Part shown: piece by piece, positions 47,533 through 59,423 of the stretch
How the letters are laid out: every line of letters begins with the position of its first letter
Numbering within the stretch: position 1 is the stretch's first letter
Source of the DNA: Apoderus coryli
Taxonomy: Eukaryota; Arthropoda; Insecta; Coleoptera; Attelabidae
DNA length: 64,000 nucleotides
Assembly: GCA_911728435.2 (NCBI GenBank)
Contig: OU452206.1
Coordinates: forward strand, 19,852,821-19,916,820
Reading direction: 5' to 3'
Notes under the pieces: model-generated
What the model saw: the letters and a program-made list of their open reading frames with translations, nothing else
The model's database searches: none
Told to the model about the DNA's origin: nothing
Made by a program: the position numbers and the translations under genes

Positions 47533-47839
47533 AACTAATAATGCGTATGAAATTTATGGCGGTCGGTTCCTTTCGTCTATATATTCCATAACTTTATGTT
47601 ATTATGATGGCTAAACAGCACCAGGGTATTATGTACATAAGACAGCAGCTGTACGCTTAAGTTAATTTTTTATATTACGAGGGCAATCTGGGAAGATGCT
47701 TGTCCGACCTATAGGGCGGTAATTGAATAGAACCCAACGCGAGAAAAATCATATTGAGTGTATTAGACTTCTCAATATGATTTTTCTCGCGTTTTGCTTT
47801 AAGACTTATTGACTTTCTGTTTAAGTCCCATATACTGGT
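47533..47839. other. short spacer with a 23-bp hairpin
   Basis: Apart from the inverted repeat at 47736-47793 no gene or repeat is visible. Confidence 0.4.
47736..47793. repeat. 23-bp perfect inverted repeat
   Basis: 47736-47758 (AACGCGAGAAAAATCATATT plus GAG) is the exact reverse complement of 47771-47793, with a 12-base loop. The CGCGAG ends are unusual in this AT-rich context. It could be a small fold-back element or a cis RNA hairpin; no target duplication is evident. Confidence 0.8.
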
Positions 47840-49520
47840 TATCAAATCAAATCAAAACATGCTTTATTGTTGTAAATACACAGTATTTGTAAACAAAGCT
47901 CAAAAAAAATGTTATCCTATGCTAACAATAATCACACAATAATCAAAATCATAGTAATTACAATGGTCAGAACAAACAAACGCATAACAAAGCCAATACA
48001 CAATTAAAATCATTTTTAAAATCATTTTCAGTCCCACGTGCTCGCAAAATATTCATTTAGATTGTAAAATATATTCTCCTTAAGTAATGATGTTACAGAC
48101 CTTTAAAAACTTAACAAGTTTGGCCTCATTTTCATATTATTAGGGAGATGGTTAAAAATTTGTATGCTTAAATAAATTCGGGAATTCCTGGTTAATTCCG
48201 TTTGAGGAATCGGCATTGGAATGTCAAACATCTGCCTGGTATTATAGGGTTTGTTGAAAGATCCAAGTTAAGTACCAAATTTTTTATAGATCAAGCAAGC
48301 CGTTTCTAGTATAAAAAGACCACAGAATGGTAATATCCTTAAAGTCTTAAACAGAGGCCTACAAGTGTCTCTGTTAGTTTTACGACAAACAAATCTTACT
48401 ACTCTCTTCTGCAAAACAAACACAGAGCTGAACAGATACTGATTGCAGCATCCCCAGAAAGCAATCCCATAACGCAGATGACTCTCCACAAGAGAAAAGT
48501 ATGCTAACCTTGCAGTTTCCACTCCAAGTTCATTGGCTATAACTCTAACGGCGTAACACCCTCTGGCTAGTTTCTGTCTTAAGGCCAATATATGGTCATG
48601 AAATTTTAACTTATTGTCTATCACTAGTCCAAGAAATTTGTTAGAGTCACCAATCTCCAATGGTTCATCCCGAATACCCATCTGCTCTGGACACAAATAC
48701 TTAAAGCATACTAATTTAGTTTTGCTTACAATTAGGGACAGAAGGTTTGAGTCACACTACCTCTTAATCACCACCAAGTCCTCTGTTACAGTTGTTGTCA
48801 ATGAAGCAGGGTCTTTATGAGACTATAGAATAGTAGTATCGTCAGCAAATACTGTGAATTGACCTCTTATTGCAAGAGATGAAATGTCGTTTATGTAGAT
48901 TAGGAATAAAATGGGACCAAGGACAGAGCCCTGTGGAACTCCATGTGGTATGAGGCATTCGTCAGAGTAAATAGCCATCGCCCCAACAATCTGCTTTCTA
49001 TTCGTTAGGAATGATCTGAACCAATGCAAAGAGACACCTCGGAAGCCATACATGATGAATATCATGATTCACGCAGTCGAATGCTTTGCTAAAGTCACAA
49101 AACACGGCCGCGGCAAGCTCAAATAGAGTTTCTCCAGAAAGGAAAACATCGCATCACTCGTGCTCACACCCTCCCGAAAGCCAAACTGGGACTCACTTAA
49201 AATGCCATGCACAGTTAGAAAGTTGATTATTCTTTTTCTAACTAACATTTCTAAAATTTTAGACAGGCATGGTAAGAGTGCTATAGGATGGTAGTTTGTT
49301 GGATCGCTTAGGTCGCCCACCTTCAATAGGGGCTTCACAAGGGAAACTTTAAGACTTGATGGAAATGTTCCAGTCTCGAAGGTGACATGTATGGCATACG
49401 CCAGGAATGAGAGACTCTCAGTTGATCTATCTGTGTAAACCCAATTTTAAGGACAGGACATGGTGAATATGAGAGTAGAATAGTTCTGAAAATTCCCAAG
49501 CTGCATCTAAAGTAAAGTTG
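47840..49520 (-). mobile_element. LINE family 2, second copy
   Basis: Minus strand: from about 49430 LAYAIHVTFETGTFPSSLKV, then KPLLKVGDLSDPTNYHPIAL, ESQFGFREGVSTSDAMFSFL; box A is broken by a frameshift near 49085 (AAVFCDFSKAFDCVNHD in shifted frame); HWFRSFLTNRKQIVG, HGVPQGSVLGPILFLIYIND and FADDTTIL; then thumb frame 48696-48268 with NKFLGLVIDNKLKFHDHILA and LVESHLRYGIAFWGCCNQYL. It is followed by a damaged C-terminus and a 3' tail of TTTGA units at about 47840-47855. The motif order and wording match 25520-27365 (same family). The typical DYRPI is NYHPI here. Inactive. Confidence 0.88.
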
Positions 49521-50059
49521 GCTTACGTTTTACACTCCAGACAATAATAATAAGATACGTTTTTTGTATAATACTTAGTTTGACTGGTTTTTAGTTTAGA
49601 GTCAAATATACAAGGAAAGTTTTTTATTTTGTCACTATGAAAAAATCTGCGGACGCCCATGGATGCTTGCGAGTGATTCGTTATGTTTCCCATTCATTAG
49701 TTGCAGAGAAGTTGCGGTGAAAATCTCTTAAAAGACATCTTTTTCTTCAAATCGGCTATCAGTAAAAAATAAAACTTAGGTACGCAAGTGAAGCAGTGAT
49801 CGTTCTTCTATACTCAAATGCCTTAATAATGCTGGTATGTTCTGTATCTAATGCATCTGACTGGTAAAAAGGAAGAAATAAGAAAAAGCAAACGGAATGA
49901 AGAAGAGAATAAAAATTGTGCCGGTGCGCATAGATAATAAACCGAATGAGCATCAGCGAGCGGAGAGAATTGAAAGAAGTAGGCTTGATTTATCGGCGCA
50001 GATCTTTACTGCCACCACCACGCAATTACCCGCAGGGTGCTTTGCAAACAAGTTTATAT
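49521..50059. other. intronic DNA, no gene seen
   Basis: Overlapping ORFs on both strands (49759-49953 -, 49897-50088 +, 49946-50161 +) lack motifs, although the last could be upstream mariner sequence. Confidence 0.3.
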
Positions 50060-50490
50060 GTTTGTGCTGCCAATCTTTTACAGGATGAAACTGAACAAAA
50101 TATTCTGCAGAACATGTGGGGTTTTCAGCAGTATGGGTTCTTTTCTAGAACAGCCAAATGAGAGACGTCCCATCACATTCAGCAACCTTTAAATGGTTGA
50201 AGCAGTTAAGAAAATAGTCGAATCAATATTAGAGAAGTTACTGACGATGATTTGGACATGAAAAGAACTGTCGCTTCACATGAACATCGCTGTTGAATGA
50301 AGTCAGCGATAATCCAGATTTGCTCATAGGTCAGGGTCATAACTGGTGACAAAACATGAAACCAAAACCACGGTCGACTGTGAAGGTTTGGCTCACTGTT
50401 TTTTTCGAATTCAATGGCGTGGTGTATTGAGAGTTGTTGTCAGAAGGCCATACCGTCAATAAGGAATAGTACCTTCAAGTTATAATATCA
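50060..50490 (+). mobile_element. mariner transposase relic
   Basis: Broken + frames give NIREVTDDDLDMKRTVASHE, NEVSDNPDLLI, GHNW-QNMKPKPRSTVKVWL, TVFFEFNGVVY, then ELLSEGHTVNKE. K-K-RSTVKV-LTVFF-FNGVV--E-L--G-TVNKEYYL is the segment after the first catalytic aspartate in mariner/SETMAR-type transposases. The first Asp region (GDETW) is degraded to QGHNW, and the third catalytic region is absent. Several stops. No terminal repeats located. Confidence 0.7.
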
Positions 50491-50574
50491 GAGATATAGA
50501 GGAGGGAGAATGAGCGATGCGCAAACTACTAATATAGAATAAACGCCAATAGAATTAATTCAAATCGTTTCTTC

Positions 50575-52810
50575 TCATAACATTTAATAATAATAATAAT
50601 AAAGCATTTATTGCCCAACAGTTTCCCAATTATAGGACAATACATACAAAATCAATAACTATTAAATTAATTAAATACACAAAGAAACTTACAATACACA
50701 CGTTTACACTATAAATGTTTCTGCAGCTAACATTTTAAGGTTATGTTCTGACGTTGTAAAAATGTCACATCTACCAGAAATCGAATCAAAATTATTGCCC
50801 ACAATATGTACAGGCGATCTCAATAACACATTAGTTCTAGCTCTGTCTAAATAAAATGTCGCATTTGATCTAGTATTCAATCTAGGAACTAAAAAATTTA
50901 CACTTGATAACAAGGAAGAACAGTCTATCTTATCTCGCAATAATTTATATAACATTACTAATGAACACTGAATTCTTCTATATTCCAAGCTCTGCATATT
51001 AAAACGAGACAGCAACAAACAATGATCGATTCCTCTAACAGGATAAACCCCATCTGTCTTAAAAACTAGATACTTTAGAAACCGGCGTTGTATTTTTTCG
51101 ATCTCCAACTTGTGAGCATTATACTGAGGATACCAGACAATAGACGAGTACTCTAGTTTCGATCTGACATATGTGTTAAACACAGTAATGAGCACAGAAA
51201 CACTATCAAAGCCTCTACAGTTACGCATTATGAAGCCATACATACGTGACGCCTCAGATGTCACTCTATTGATGTGGTCCAGGAATAAAAATTTGTGATC
51301 GAATGTGACACCCAAATCCGTGAACGCATGACATCGCTCAAGCTGAATGAATGGTGTACGGATAGTCAATAAGCGTAGCCCTTCGCGTGAAACTAAGGCA
51401 TTTGCATTTTTGAATATTGAGAGTCAATTTATTATGGTCACACAATGTTTGAAGAGCATATAAATCACTCTGCAATCCAATGCAATCCGTTATTGTGTCC
51501 ACGGAAGCAAAGATTTTCAGGCCGTCCGCAAAAAACAACCTGCGTTCCAACAGACATTGATCCAGGTCATTGATAAATAGATTAAATAATAATGGACCCA
51601 AATTAGAGCCCTGCGGAACCCCTTAGGTCGCAGAATAAATATTAGATTTAAACCCGTTGTAAAATACATATTGCATACGGTTTTGTAAATAAGAGTCACA
51701 CAAAGCTATCAAGTTCGACTGAAATCCAAACACATGCAGGTTACTCAGCAAGACACCGTGGTCCAGGGTATCGAAAGCTTTTGCAAAGTCGGTGTATACA
51801 ACATCAAGTTGACCTCCACGGTCCAGAGTTTCAGAGATACAGTGAGAAATGATTGACAGATTAGTGACCGTAGATCTCCCACACATAAAGCCATACTGGT
51901 TGACCGAAATCAAACGCCTAACTTCCGTGTAAATCCGTTCATACAAGATAGATTCAAACAGCTTAGAAAAGTTAGATAATAAGGAAATAGGACGATAGTT
52001 ATTTATATGAGACCTGTCGCCAAACTTAAAGATTGGGACAATTTTAGATCCCTTCCATAGATCCGGGTAAGTGTTTGTTTTTAGAATTAGGTCGAAAATT
52101 GACTTCAGAGGAGTAGCCAACACGGGAATGCAATCTTTGACAAAGAATGAAGGAACATTATCAGAACCCGAGGTAAATTTGTTCTTAAGGCGTTTGGATG
52201 CTGAGAACGTGGAAAACATTGGTACTGACAGAGTTACTCGGCGCACAGTATTGAGATGAATCAAGAAAGACGCTGTGAAAGAAAGTAGCGAAGGAGTTAA
52301 CAATAGCCTGAGGATCACATTCAGACTCACCGTCCCACCACATAGTGTTTGGGATACGGCAAGTTCCAGACTTGTTATGAAAATATGACCAAAAACTCTG
52401 AGGATCGTTCCTAAGAGAATTCTGTACATTAGAGACATAGTTACCAAATGCAGTCCTCTGTTCTTCCTTGCACAAGCGCCTCATATTTTTGAACTGAATC
52501 AAAAAATTTATGTTGTTTGTACTCCTATATTTTTTATGCAAATATTCCTTAAATTTTATATTTTAAATAATCGGCTTTTTTAAAGTTATATGCTCTATTT
52601 GACGTATTCAGAGAAAATTGAGATTTATTTCTATTAACAAATCTATGTATACTAATTATTAGACAAGGATGGTAGCTATCTTCATCAACAAATGGGCAAT
52701 CAATAAATCTGTGTCCGGAAAATTAGTATCAATAATTGATGTGTCGACCAAATCACACAAGATATTTAATTTCTGTTCACTTAAAACGCAATATTCTTTA
52801 GAAAACCATT
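50575..52810 (-). mobile_element. LINE family 3 relative, endonuclease remnant to C-terminus
   Basis: Minus strand from about 52800: endonuclease tail DLLIDCPFVDEDSYHPCLII, linker NDPQSFWSYFHNKSGTCRIP; then in frame 52447-51623 GSDNVPSFFVKDCIPV, NNYRPISLLSNFSKLFESIL, VNQYGFMCGRSTVTNLS and box A VVYTDFAKAFDTLDHG; after a break near 51610, GVPQGSNLGPLLFNLFINDL and FFADGLKIF (51601-51338); and thumb to C-terminus 51369-50704 ending LKMLAAETFIV. Catalytic FADD has become FADG, which would kill activity. About 75 residues of linker seen in the 46-kb element are deleted near 52550. The 3' end has TTA/AAT triplets at 50585-50602. Confidence 0.9.
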
Positions 52811-54176
52811 CCGATTTTAATTTTATTAATATAACAACGAATTGACAATAACAAATATGTGCTTGAAAATATTTTGCAATATTTGAATCGTCACATCCTG
52901 TACGTTTCTCTAAATAGCTCCTGTCTGCAGAAAATGTAAAGCTCCTTCACTCGTTGTCGCAATAATCGCATATGTACTTTTCTACGTGGTTAGTGTATTA
53001 TCCAGCATGGTATCTCGCAAAATAAATTAAGGTAATTAAGAAAATCATGTCACAAAGATTCCACTTTAATGATATGTTTAGACCCAAATGACTCTTCTTC
53101 TTCTTTTGGTTCCGCTTCTGCTATTTCGACTGCTTGTTAATTATAATATTATTTAACTCGGAATCGTTAGCTTATATGTAGATAAACAACTTAAATTGGA
53201 TAAGTACCTCTAATAATATACATTTTTATGCAATATTTAATGAAACAGGGCCAGTAGTATTTCTTTTTTTAATCTCGTTTCAGACTTGAGAAGAAACACG
53301 ACTCGACTGTCAAGAGATGAAAATTTAATAAGTGTATTTATAAAATGTATTTAATACGCTGATATAAAGTCACATTTTACGATTATTTGCTCTGGCGGAA
53401 TGCAGGCAGGTGAGATTTTTTTCGGTTGTCAAGAGGTTACTTTAAGAACAGCAGGTGGAAGGTGGGCCTATAAAAGTATGAATGAACTGAAGAAATTGTT
53501 GTCTTTAACGTGTGATGCGTTCTGAATACTGATAAGAAAATTTATAAACCCTTTTTCTATTTAAAGGCGAAATTGCGCTACTTAAAGGATTCCGGTAATG
53601 CATAGTTTTAACCCGTAACCCCTCTCATTATGCACAGTCTGGTTCCCACTCTGATCTGTTAGAAATCGATCAAATTTATATTAAGCTTTTGATGATATTC
53701 TTGTACTAGTTAAAAATGAGTGGAACACTCAATGCTCCTTCAAGAATATCGCAAAAAGTTTGAATTCACTGTCTATAAAAAATGATATATCTGCGATACA
53801 AAGCTTAAATAATAAAAAACCCAAGTGCGACTCTTTAGAAAACCATAAGTACGGCCAAACATCTGCTAATTAACATATCGAAGGCTTTGGATTTTTTTCT
53901 GAACCTTGTAACAGTCCTCTAAAGCATAAATCTTTATTTTTATTTGAGGACGTAGTCTGGGCATCACCTCACGCATCACAGAACAAGAGGTCCTCATAAA
54001 CCGCCTTTTTTCTTGTGGACAAGGAACTGCCTACAAGGCTTAACTTCTATTCCACAGGCTGTGTTTATTTTTATTGTATTTATGCCATTCTTTGTAGCAT
54101 TTATTCTTGGATGTTTATATACAGGGTCCGGCAGCATAACTTCCTTATTTCAAAACGCTATAAACCCCATTTTATG
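52811..54176. other. intronic DNA, no gene seen
   Basis: A string ACAGGGTCCGGCAGCATAAC at about 54119 looks like a mariner or MITE terminus, but no partner was found. Nothing else is supported. Confidence 0.35.
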
Positions 54177-54184
54177 GATTAGAA

Positions 54185-55498
54185 CAGTGCTCGCCAACCT
54201 TCTGAATGTATTGAGCACCTTCGGTAATTGTAGAATGTACATTGAGCTATTTTTTTTAATGTACAGTGTTTTTTAGGGCCTTGGTGTGGTATAGGACGCT
54301 ATCATACAGGACCTAATCAAGACCTAAGAAATTATCCTTAATGACCGTTTAGGCGTATGTCGTTTGGCATAAAAATATCTCTTCATAATATCATTGTCCT
54401 GCGTAAATTTCACGACCCCATTATTAGGAAAACAGATTTCAATTTTTTGGGGCCTTGGTTTGGTATAGGAGGCTATCATACAGGACCTAATCACGACCTA
54501 AGAAACTATCCCTAATGACCGTTCCGAAGAATCTCGTTTGGCATGCAAATAGCCCTTCATAATATCATTGTCCTGCGTAAATTTCACGACCCCATTATTA
54601 GGAAAACAGATTTCAATTTTTTGGGGCCTTGGTTTGGTATAGGATGCTATCATACAGGACCTAATCAAGACCTAAGAAACTATCCTTAATGACCGTTCCG
54701 AAGAATGTCGTTTGGCATGCAAATAGCACTTCATAATATCATTGTCCTGCGTAAATTTCACGACCCCATTATTGGGAGAACAGATTTCAATTTTTTGGGG
54801 CCTTGGTTTGGTATAGGACGCTCTCATACAGGACCTAATCAAGACCTAAGAAACTATCCTTAATGACCGTTCCGACGAATGTCGTTTGCCATGCAAATAG
54901 CCCTTCATAATATCATTGTCCTGCGTAAATTTCACGACCCCATTATTAGGAAAACAGATTTCAATTTTTTGAGGCCTTGGTTTGGTATAGGACGCTATCA
55001 TACAGGACCTAATCTAGACCTAAGAAACTATCCTTAATGACCGTTCCGAAGAATGTCGTTTGGCATGCAAATAGCCCTTCATAATATCATTGTCCTGCGT
55101 GAATTTCACGACCCCATTATTAGGAAAACAGATTTCAATTTTTTGGGGCCTTGGTTTGGTATAGGACGCTATCATACAGGACCTAATCAAGATCTAAGAA
55201 ACTATCCTTAATGACCGTTCCGAAGAATGTCGTTTGGCATGCAAATAGCCCTTCATAATATCATTGTCTTGCGTAAATTTCACGACCCCATTATTAAGAA
55301 AACAGATTTCAATTTTTTGGGGCCTTGGTTTGGTATAGGACGCTATCATACAGGACCTAATCAAGACCTAAGAAACTATCCTTAATGAGGAATCCTCCGC
55401 ATGTCGTTTGGCATGTAGATAGATATGTTGGGAGCTACAGACCAGAAATCTCTTCGCGAGCTACCAGGGGCTCGCGATTGACGGGTTGGCTACCACTG
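54185..55498. mobile_element. non-autonomous hAT element carrying a satellite array
   Basis: The ends are CAGTGCTCGCCAACC at 54185 and its inverted partner GGTTGGCTACCACTG ending at 55498 (13 of 15 match). GATTAGAA lies immediately outside both ends (54177-54184 and 55499-55506), a perfect 8-bp target-site duplication, the hallmark length for hAT transposition. The CAG-start terminus also fits hAT. There is no transposase frame, so it must be moved by a partner enzyme. About 1.14 kb of the 1314 bp is a 174-bp tandem repeat; the rest is about 92 bp left and 75-80 bp right of it. Confidence 0.88.
54277..55415. repeat. 174-bp tandem (satellite-like) array
   Basis: GGCCTTGGT starts units at 54277, 54451, 54625, 54799, 54973, 55147 and 55321, each exactly 174 bp apart. 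That is six full units plus about 95 bp of a seventh. Units differ by only a few substitutions and show no length changes. The first has GGTGTGG instead of GGTTTGG, and the last diverges after CTTAATGA into GGAATCCTCCGCATG. No open frame spans it. The low divergence implies recent expansion or homogenisation. Confidence 0.95.
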
Positions 55499-55506
55499 GA
55501 TTAGAA

Positions 55507-56555
55507 GTTTTTATTATTTTTTTAAATAATTGTTTGAATTTTAATATAGAACCAACACCCCAAGGAAAATTGCTATACGTACGAGGGTTAATAAAATAAA
55601 TTAAATTAGTATAAATTGTTTCTGTTGACGCATTTCCATCAATCAGAAAAATAACTCAGATACATCGAAGATTTAGAAATAAGTTGCAGGAGTCTAGCAA
55701 GTGTGAGAATCAACGTTCAAGCAAGTGGCCATGTAAATCAAGTTGCTTGTTATAATAGGTACTGTTTGGTAATAACCATCAAACAAATCTTTGTCCCGTG
55801 TCGCTAATTTCTTTACTCCATAATACAAACGTGGAGGAATCCGGAAAACAACACAAATAGTACTCGAATAATAGGTACACATTGCATTGCTTAAGATATA
55901 ATTTTTACGGCATTACTTCTGCATTTTGGATCTCTTAACTGATCAGAAATTCGAATGAGCTTATTAGAAACTACAGAATAACGTACACTTTAATTTTTTA
56001 CAAACATTATCAGATTTGACGAGCATGTAATGCACTAAAAGCAATCTGAATACTATACTTCAATACTGTATTTCAAATAATAATAACTTTTTTTTTTTTT
56101 GAAGGAAAAAATACATGAAAATGTAATAAAACAAATTCCAACCGAGCGTATTATACGAACCATCAATAGAAGTACTTACGTTAAGTAGTTGCTCCCATAG
56201 AAAAGTTGCGCTGCTGCGTTTTCAATACCTATTTAAACGTTTTATATGTGCTACGTGGGCGAAAGAGTTGCCTGACTACCCATAGCTACTTCCACTCGGT
56301 TTTCAAAGCGACCATTAGACCGGTAAACTGAAAAAAAGTCGGTATTTGAAAAAGTGAGGTTTATTTTATTATTTTTACTACCAAAAAGCTAATCTGCTAA
56401 AGTAACGGACCTTCCTTACCCAATCTAGATGTATAATGTATTATTAAGTCTTTCAGACAGACAGGTTTGATTAAAATTGCATCATCAACTGCGAAGAATG
56501 TAGCTATATGCAAATCAAAGAGAGAATAAGAATAAATATTTAATTGAAAATTTCA
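55507..56555. other. intronic DNA, no gene seen
   Basis: ORF 55694-55882 (-) is unrecognised. No repeats are supported apart from homopolymer T at about 56089. Confidence 0.4.
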
Positions 56556-56559
56556 TTCT

Positions 56560-56990
56560 AATTTAAATCGCATTCAGATTGGTCTGGTTTCAAACTCGAC
56601 TCGACTAGCAAGTCGTCCACCAGGAGTGACCACAAAAGGGCAGAAAGGTTATCCTCTAGAGAGGTGATGATTGTGTTTCTAGTACTTTCTCCAAACCTCT
56701 TTGCAGAAAAGATGTTAGACTTATGAGTCTGAAGAACAAGCACATACAGTTTGTATTACTTTTAGTCTGCTGGACGGTATATATATCCAACCCGTTCTGG
56801 CTTAGAGCTGGATAAATTCCATCATCGCCAGGCGAGTTAAATGGCCGGAACGATTTTAAACCAGTTTTTACCGCTAGGGGTTTGATAAAATTTTTGGCTA
56901 CCTGCCAACGCCAACGCCAACGCTGACAAGCCACATGTTGGTAAAAGTCCAACTTCCAGGAAAGTGATTTTCTATTAAAATCTGTAACAT
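56560..56990 (-). mobile_element. non-LTR RT fragment of another lineage, fused to copy D
   Basis: The minus frame 57042-56656 contains FIKPLAVKTGLKSFRPFNSP followed by GDDGIYPALSQNGLD, then a gap, then FRLISLTSFLQRGLEKVLET. Known RTs of Jockey/BS/R1-like LINEs have SFKPFKSPG-DGI-P-LLQ-G and FRPISLTSFLLK-LEK at these places, so this is a fingers-domain fragment with the intervening 30-40 residues lost. An in-frame triplicated WRW segment precedes it. It joins directly to family 1 copy D, whose 3' tail is missing at this junction. Confidence 0.65.
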
Positions 56991-56992
56991 TT

Positions 56993-58560
56993 TTAAATAT
57001 TACATAACACAACATAAAAACATAGAAATGTATATAACTCAATCAAAACAGAAAGTCAGTGCTGAGGAATTCATCAATGGAGTAAAAAGCCTGGTCAATT
57101 AAGTAGTTTTTTAATATATTTTTGAACATTGCAAGGCTCAGTGTTTTCAAACTATCTGGCAAATGATTATAGCATGTGGGACCATAATAATTCACAGAAT
57201 TTCTGCTTCTACCCAACCTCATATATTCAGGAAGAATGTCATTTTTGTTTCTGGTATTGTGGTTGTGAACTTCATCATGCCTTATGTACAGATTGTAATT
57301 ATTTTTCACATACATAATTGAATTGTAGATATAGAGACACGGGAGTGTAATTATTTTACATTCTTTAAATTTAGGTTTGACATCCTCTCTAAACTTTAAA
57401 TCTGTCATTATTCGAACCACTCGTCTTTGGATTGCGAATACCTGACTAGCATGACAAGAGTGTCCCCAAATTGACAAAGCATATGAAGCCACACTGTGAA
57501 AAAGGCCATAATATGCTGATTTCAAAACATTAAAAGAGACTTCACCCTTCAAGCTTCGCAACATGAACACAACCTTAGACAACTTGGCAATGGTCACCTC
57601 GACATGACCCGCCCAGGTTAGCCTTTGGTCCAAAGTGACACCCAAAAACTTTACCAGACCATCAGAAACAGCAACATCCGTCTCACGTAATGTAAATATT
57701 TTAGTAGCTGTTTTATTGGCATTCATACAGAGTTTGTTAGCTGCAAACCAGTCCGCAGCCCTCGACTGTGAATTAATCATACTTGAGGCCAGAACATCAC
57801 TCGACAATTCAACATCGACAATAGTTGAATCGTCTGCAAACAATGTCAGGTCAGAGCATGGCAGATGTAGCGGTAAATCATTAATGAAAATCAAAAACAA
57901 TAGAGGTCCGAGCACCGAGCCCTGTGGGACTCCACAAGAGCTCAACAAGGGCTGAGAAGACTTTGACTCAAAAATCGTTACGACATTCCTACCAGTGAGA
58001 TAGGAACTCAGCAAACGAATTGAATTCGCACTCATACCGAATCGCTCCAGTTTACCCAACAAGATATCGTGTGAGACGCAATCAAACGCCTTTGTTAAAT
58101 CAAGAAAAGAAGCCCCCACAAGCCTTCTACTCTCAAAAGCGGTTATAACGCTTTTTATAAAGTTTTCTATAGCTGAAACGGTGTTAAGTTTCGGTCTAAA
58201 TCCAAATTGTTTCGGAGAAAATAAATTATTTATTTCAAAATAGTTGGCTAATTGTTTAAAGAGTATCTTTTCAAAAATTTTGCCCAGAACAGGCACTATA
58301 GAAATAGGGCGATAGTTGTTCAATTCATCTGGAGATCCTTTTTTGAATAACGGTATAATTTTGCTAAATTTCAGACAACTCGGAAACATACCGGATGAGA
58401 TCGCCAAATTAATCAATATTGTCAATGGTATAATTATTATATCCTTAATATATTTAATGATTACGATATTCAAATCAAAAATGCCTTTCGAGCTTTTATT
58501 TTTAAAAGAGTTTATTATATCTCTCATCTCAATAAAAGATATTTCATTAAACTCATACTT
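56993..58560 (-). mobile_element. LINE family 1 copy D (most intact polymerase)
   Basis: A single 514-residue minus frame, 58587-57043, covers the whole reverse transcriptase: NNYRPISIVPVLGKIFEK (about 90-107), SPKQFGFRPKLN, box A FLDLTKAFD (161-169), CGVPQGSVLGPLLF (218-231), catalytic FADD (250-253), thumb KFLGVTLDQRLTWAGH, LSIWGHSCHASQVFAIQRR and the terminus FLSTDFLF. The first 11 codons (MTELLPTLWKY) are flanking DNA, since family sequence starts at EFNEISFIEMRD. There is no endonuclease, so it cannot move alone. The 3'UTR breaks off after the AAATATTACATAAC block: the last about 60 bp and tail are gone. Confidence 0.93.
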
Positions 58561-58570
58561 CCATAGAGTT

Positions 58571-59423
58571 GGTAAAAGTTCTGTCAAGTCGTATTATTAT
58601 CGACCCAATTTCGCCATTCGACTATTTAGGCAGAATCGTCACTGTTTTAATGATTTAATTTCTATAATAATTATTGTAAAAAAAGCTCCGAAGAAACTAA
58701 CCATCATCCATCCTGTATACGTAAAAAATCCTTTCTCTCATCTTCAATTAAGTCGTTAAGCCATGCATCGGCATCGAGATTTATTGACATTTCACGAAAA
58801 TACCGTGTTCGTTTTCTTTTTATTGCTTAATTTATTTAAAGGTAATATTTTTACTAATTATTTTTAATTTACGACTATTCTTCGTAAAGACTGAATTTAT
58901 GTCTGTATATTTTTTATGTTTTGAACAATAACTAAATGGAATTCAAGCTGGGACTCGTCTTCATTCCCAAACGATGATTAGTTAGTTAAAAGTGATTCTT
59001 CTTTAAATATTTTTGGTGTCCTGCTGAGATCGAAAATATGGACGATGTTTATGTATTGAATTCGAGATAAGAGTATTAGTTTCAGGAAATAAAAGTCAAT
59101 GTTTTACTAAATTTAATTGGAAGGATACAGTTTCATAGAATGGATTTTGAACTCTTCATATGAAGCAATAATTTTTGGTTTAATCTTTATTTCCAACATT
59201 GTAGGTAAAGTTTTTGTTCAACACAGATTTATTTGGTTTTGCTAAACATGTCAACGGAACTATTTTTTTTTGTTGCCATTTTTTCTGTTTCGAAAAATCC
59301 ATATCTGAACAGAGATACTAATCTTCGAAGCACTTATTTCTGGAGCATCTTTTCTGACCCAATCCAATGCTGGTACGTTTTTGGACCGCTGTAGTGAAGA
59401 TGCTCTCGCAGTTCACCAACAAT
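58571..59423. other. intronic DNA, no gene seen
   Basis: The + frame through 58316-58759 is the antisense shadow of copy D running into unique DNA. No other feature is supported. Confidence 0.4.
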
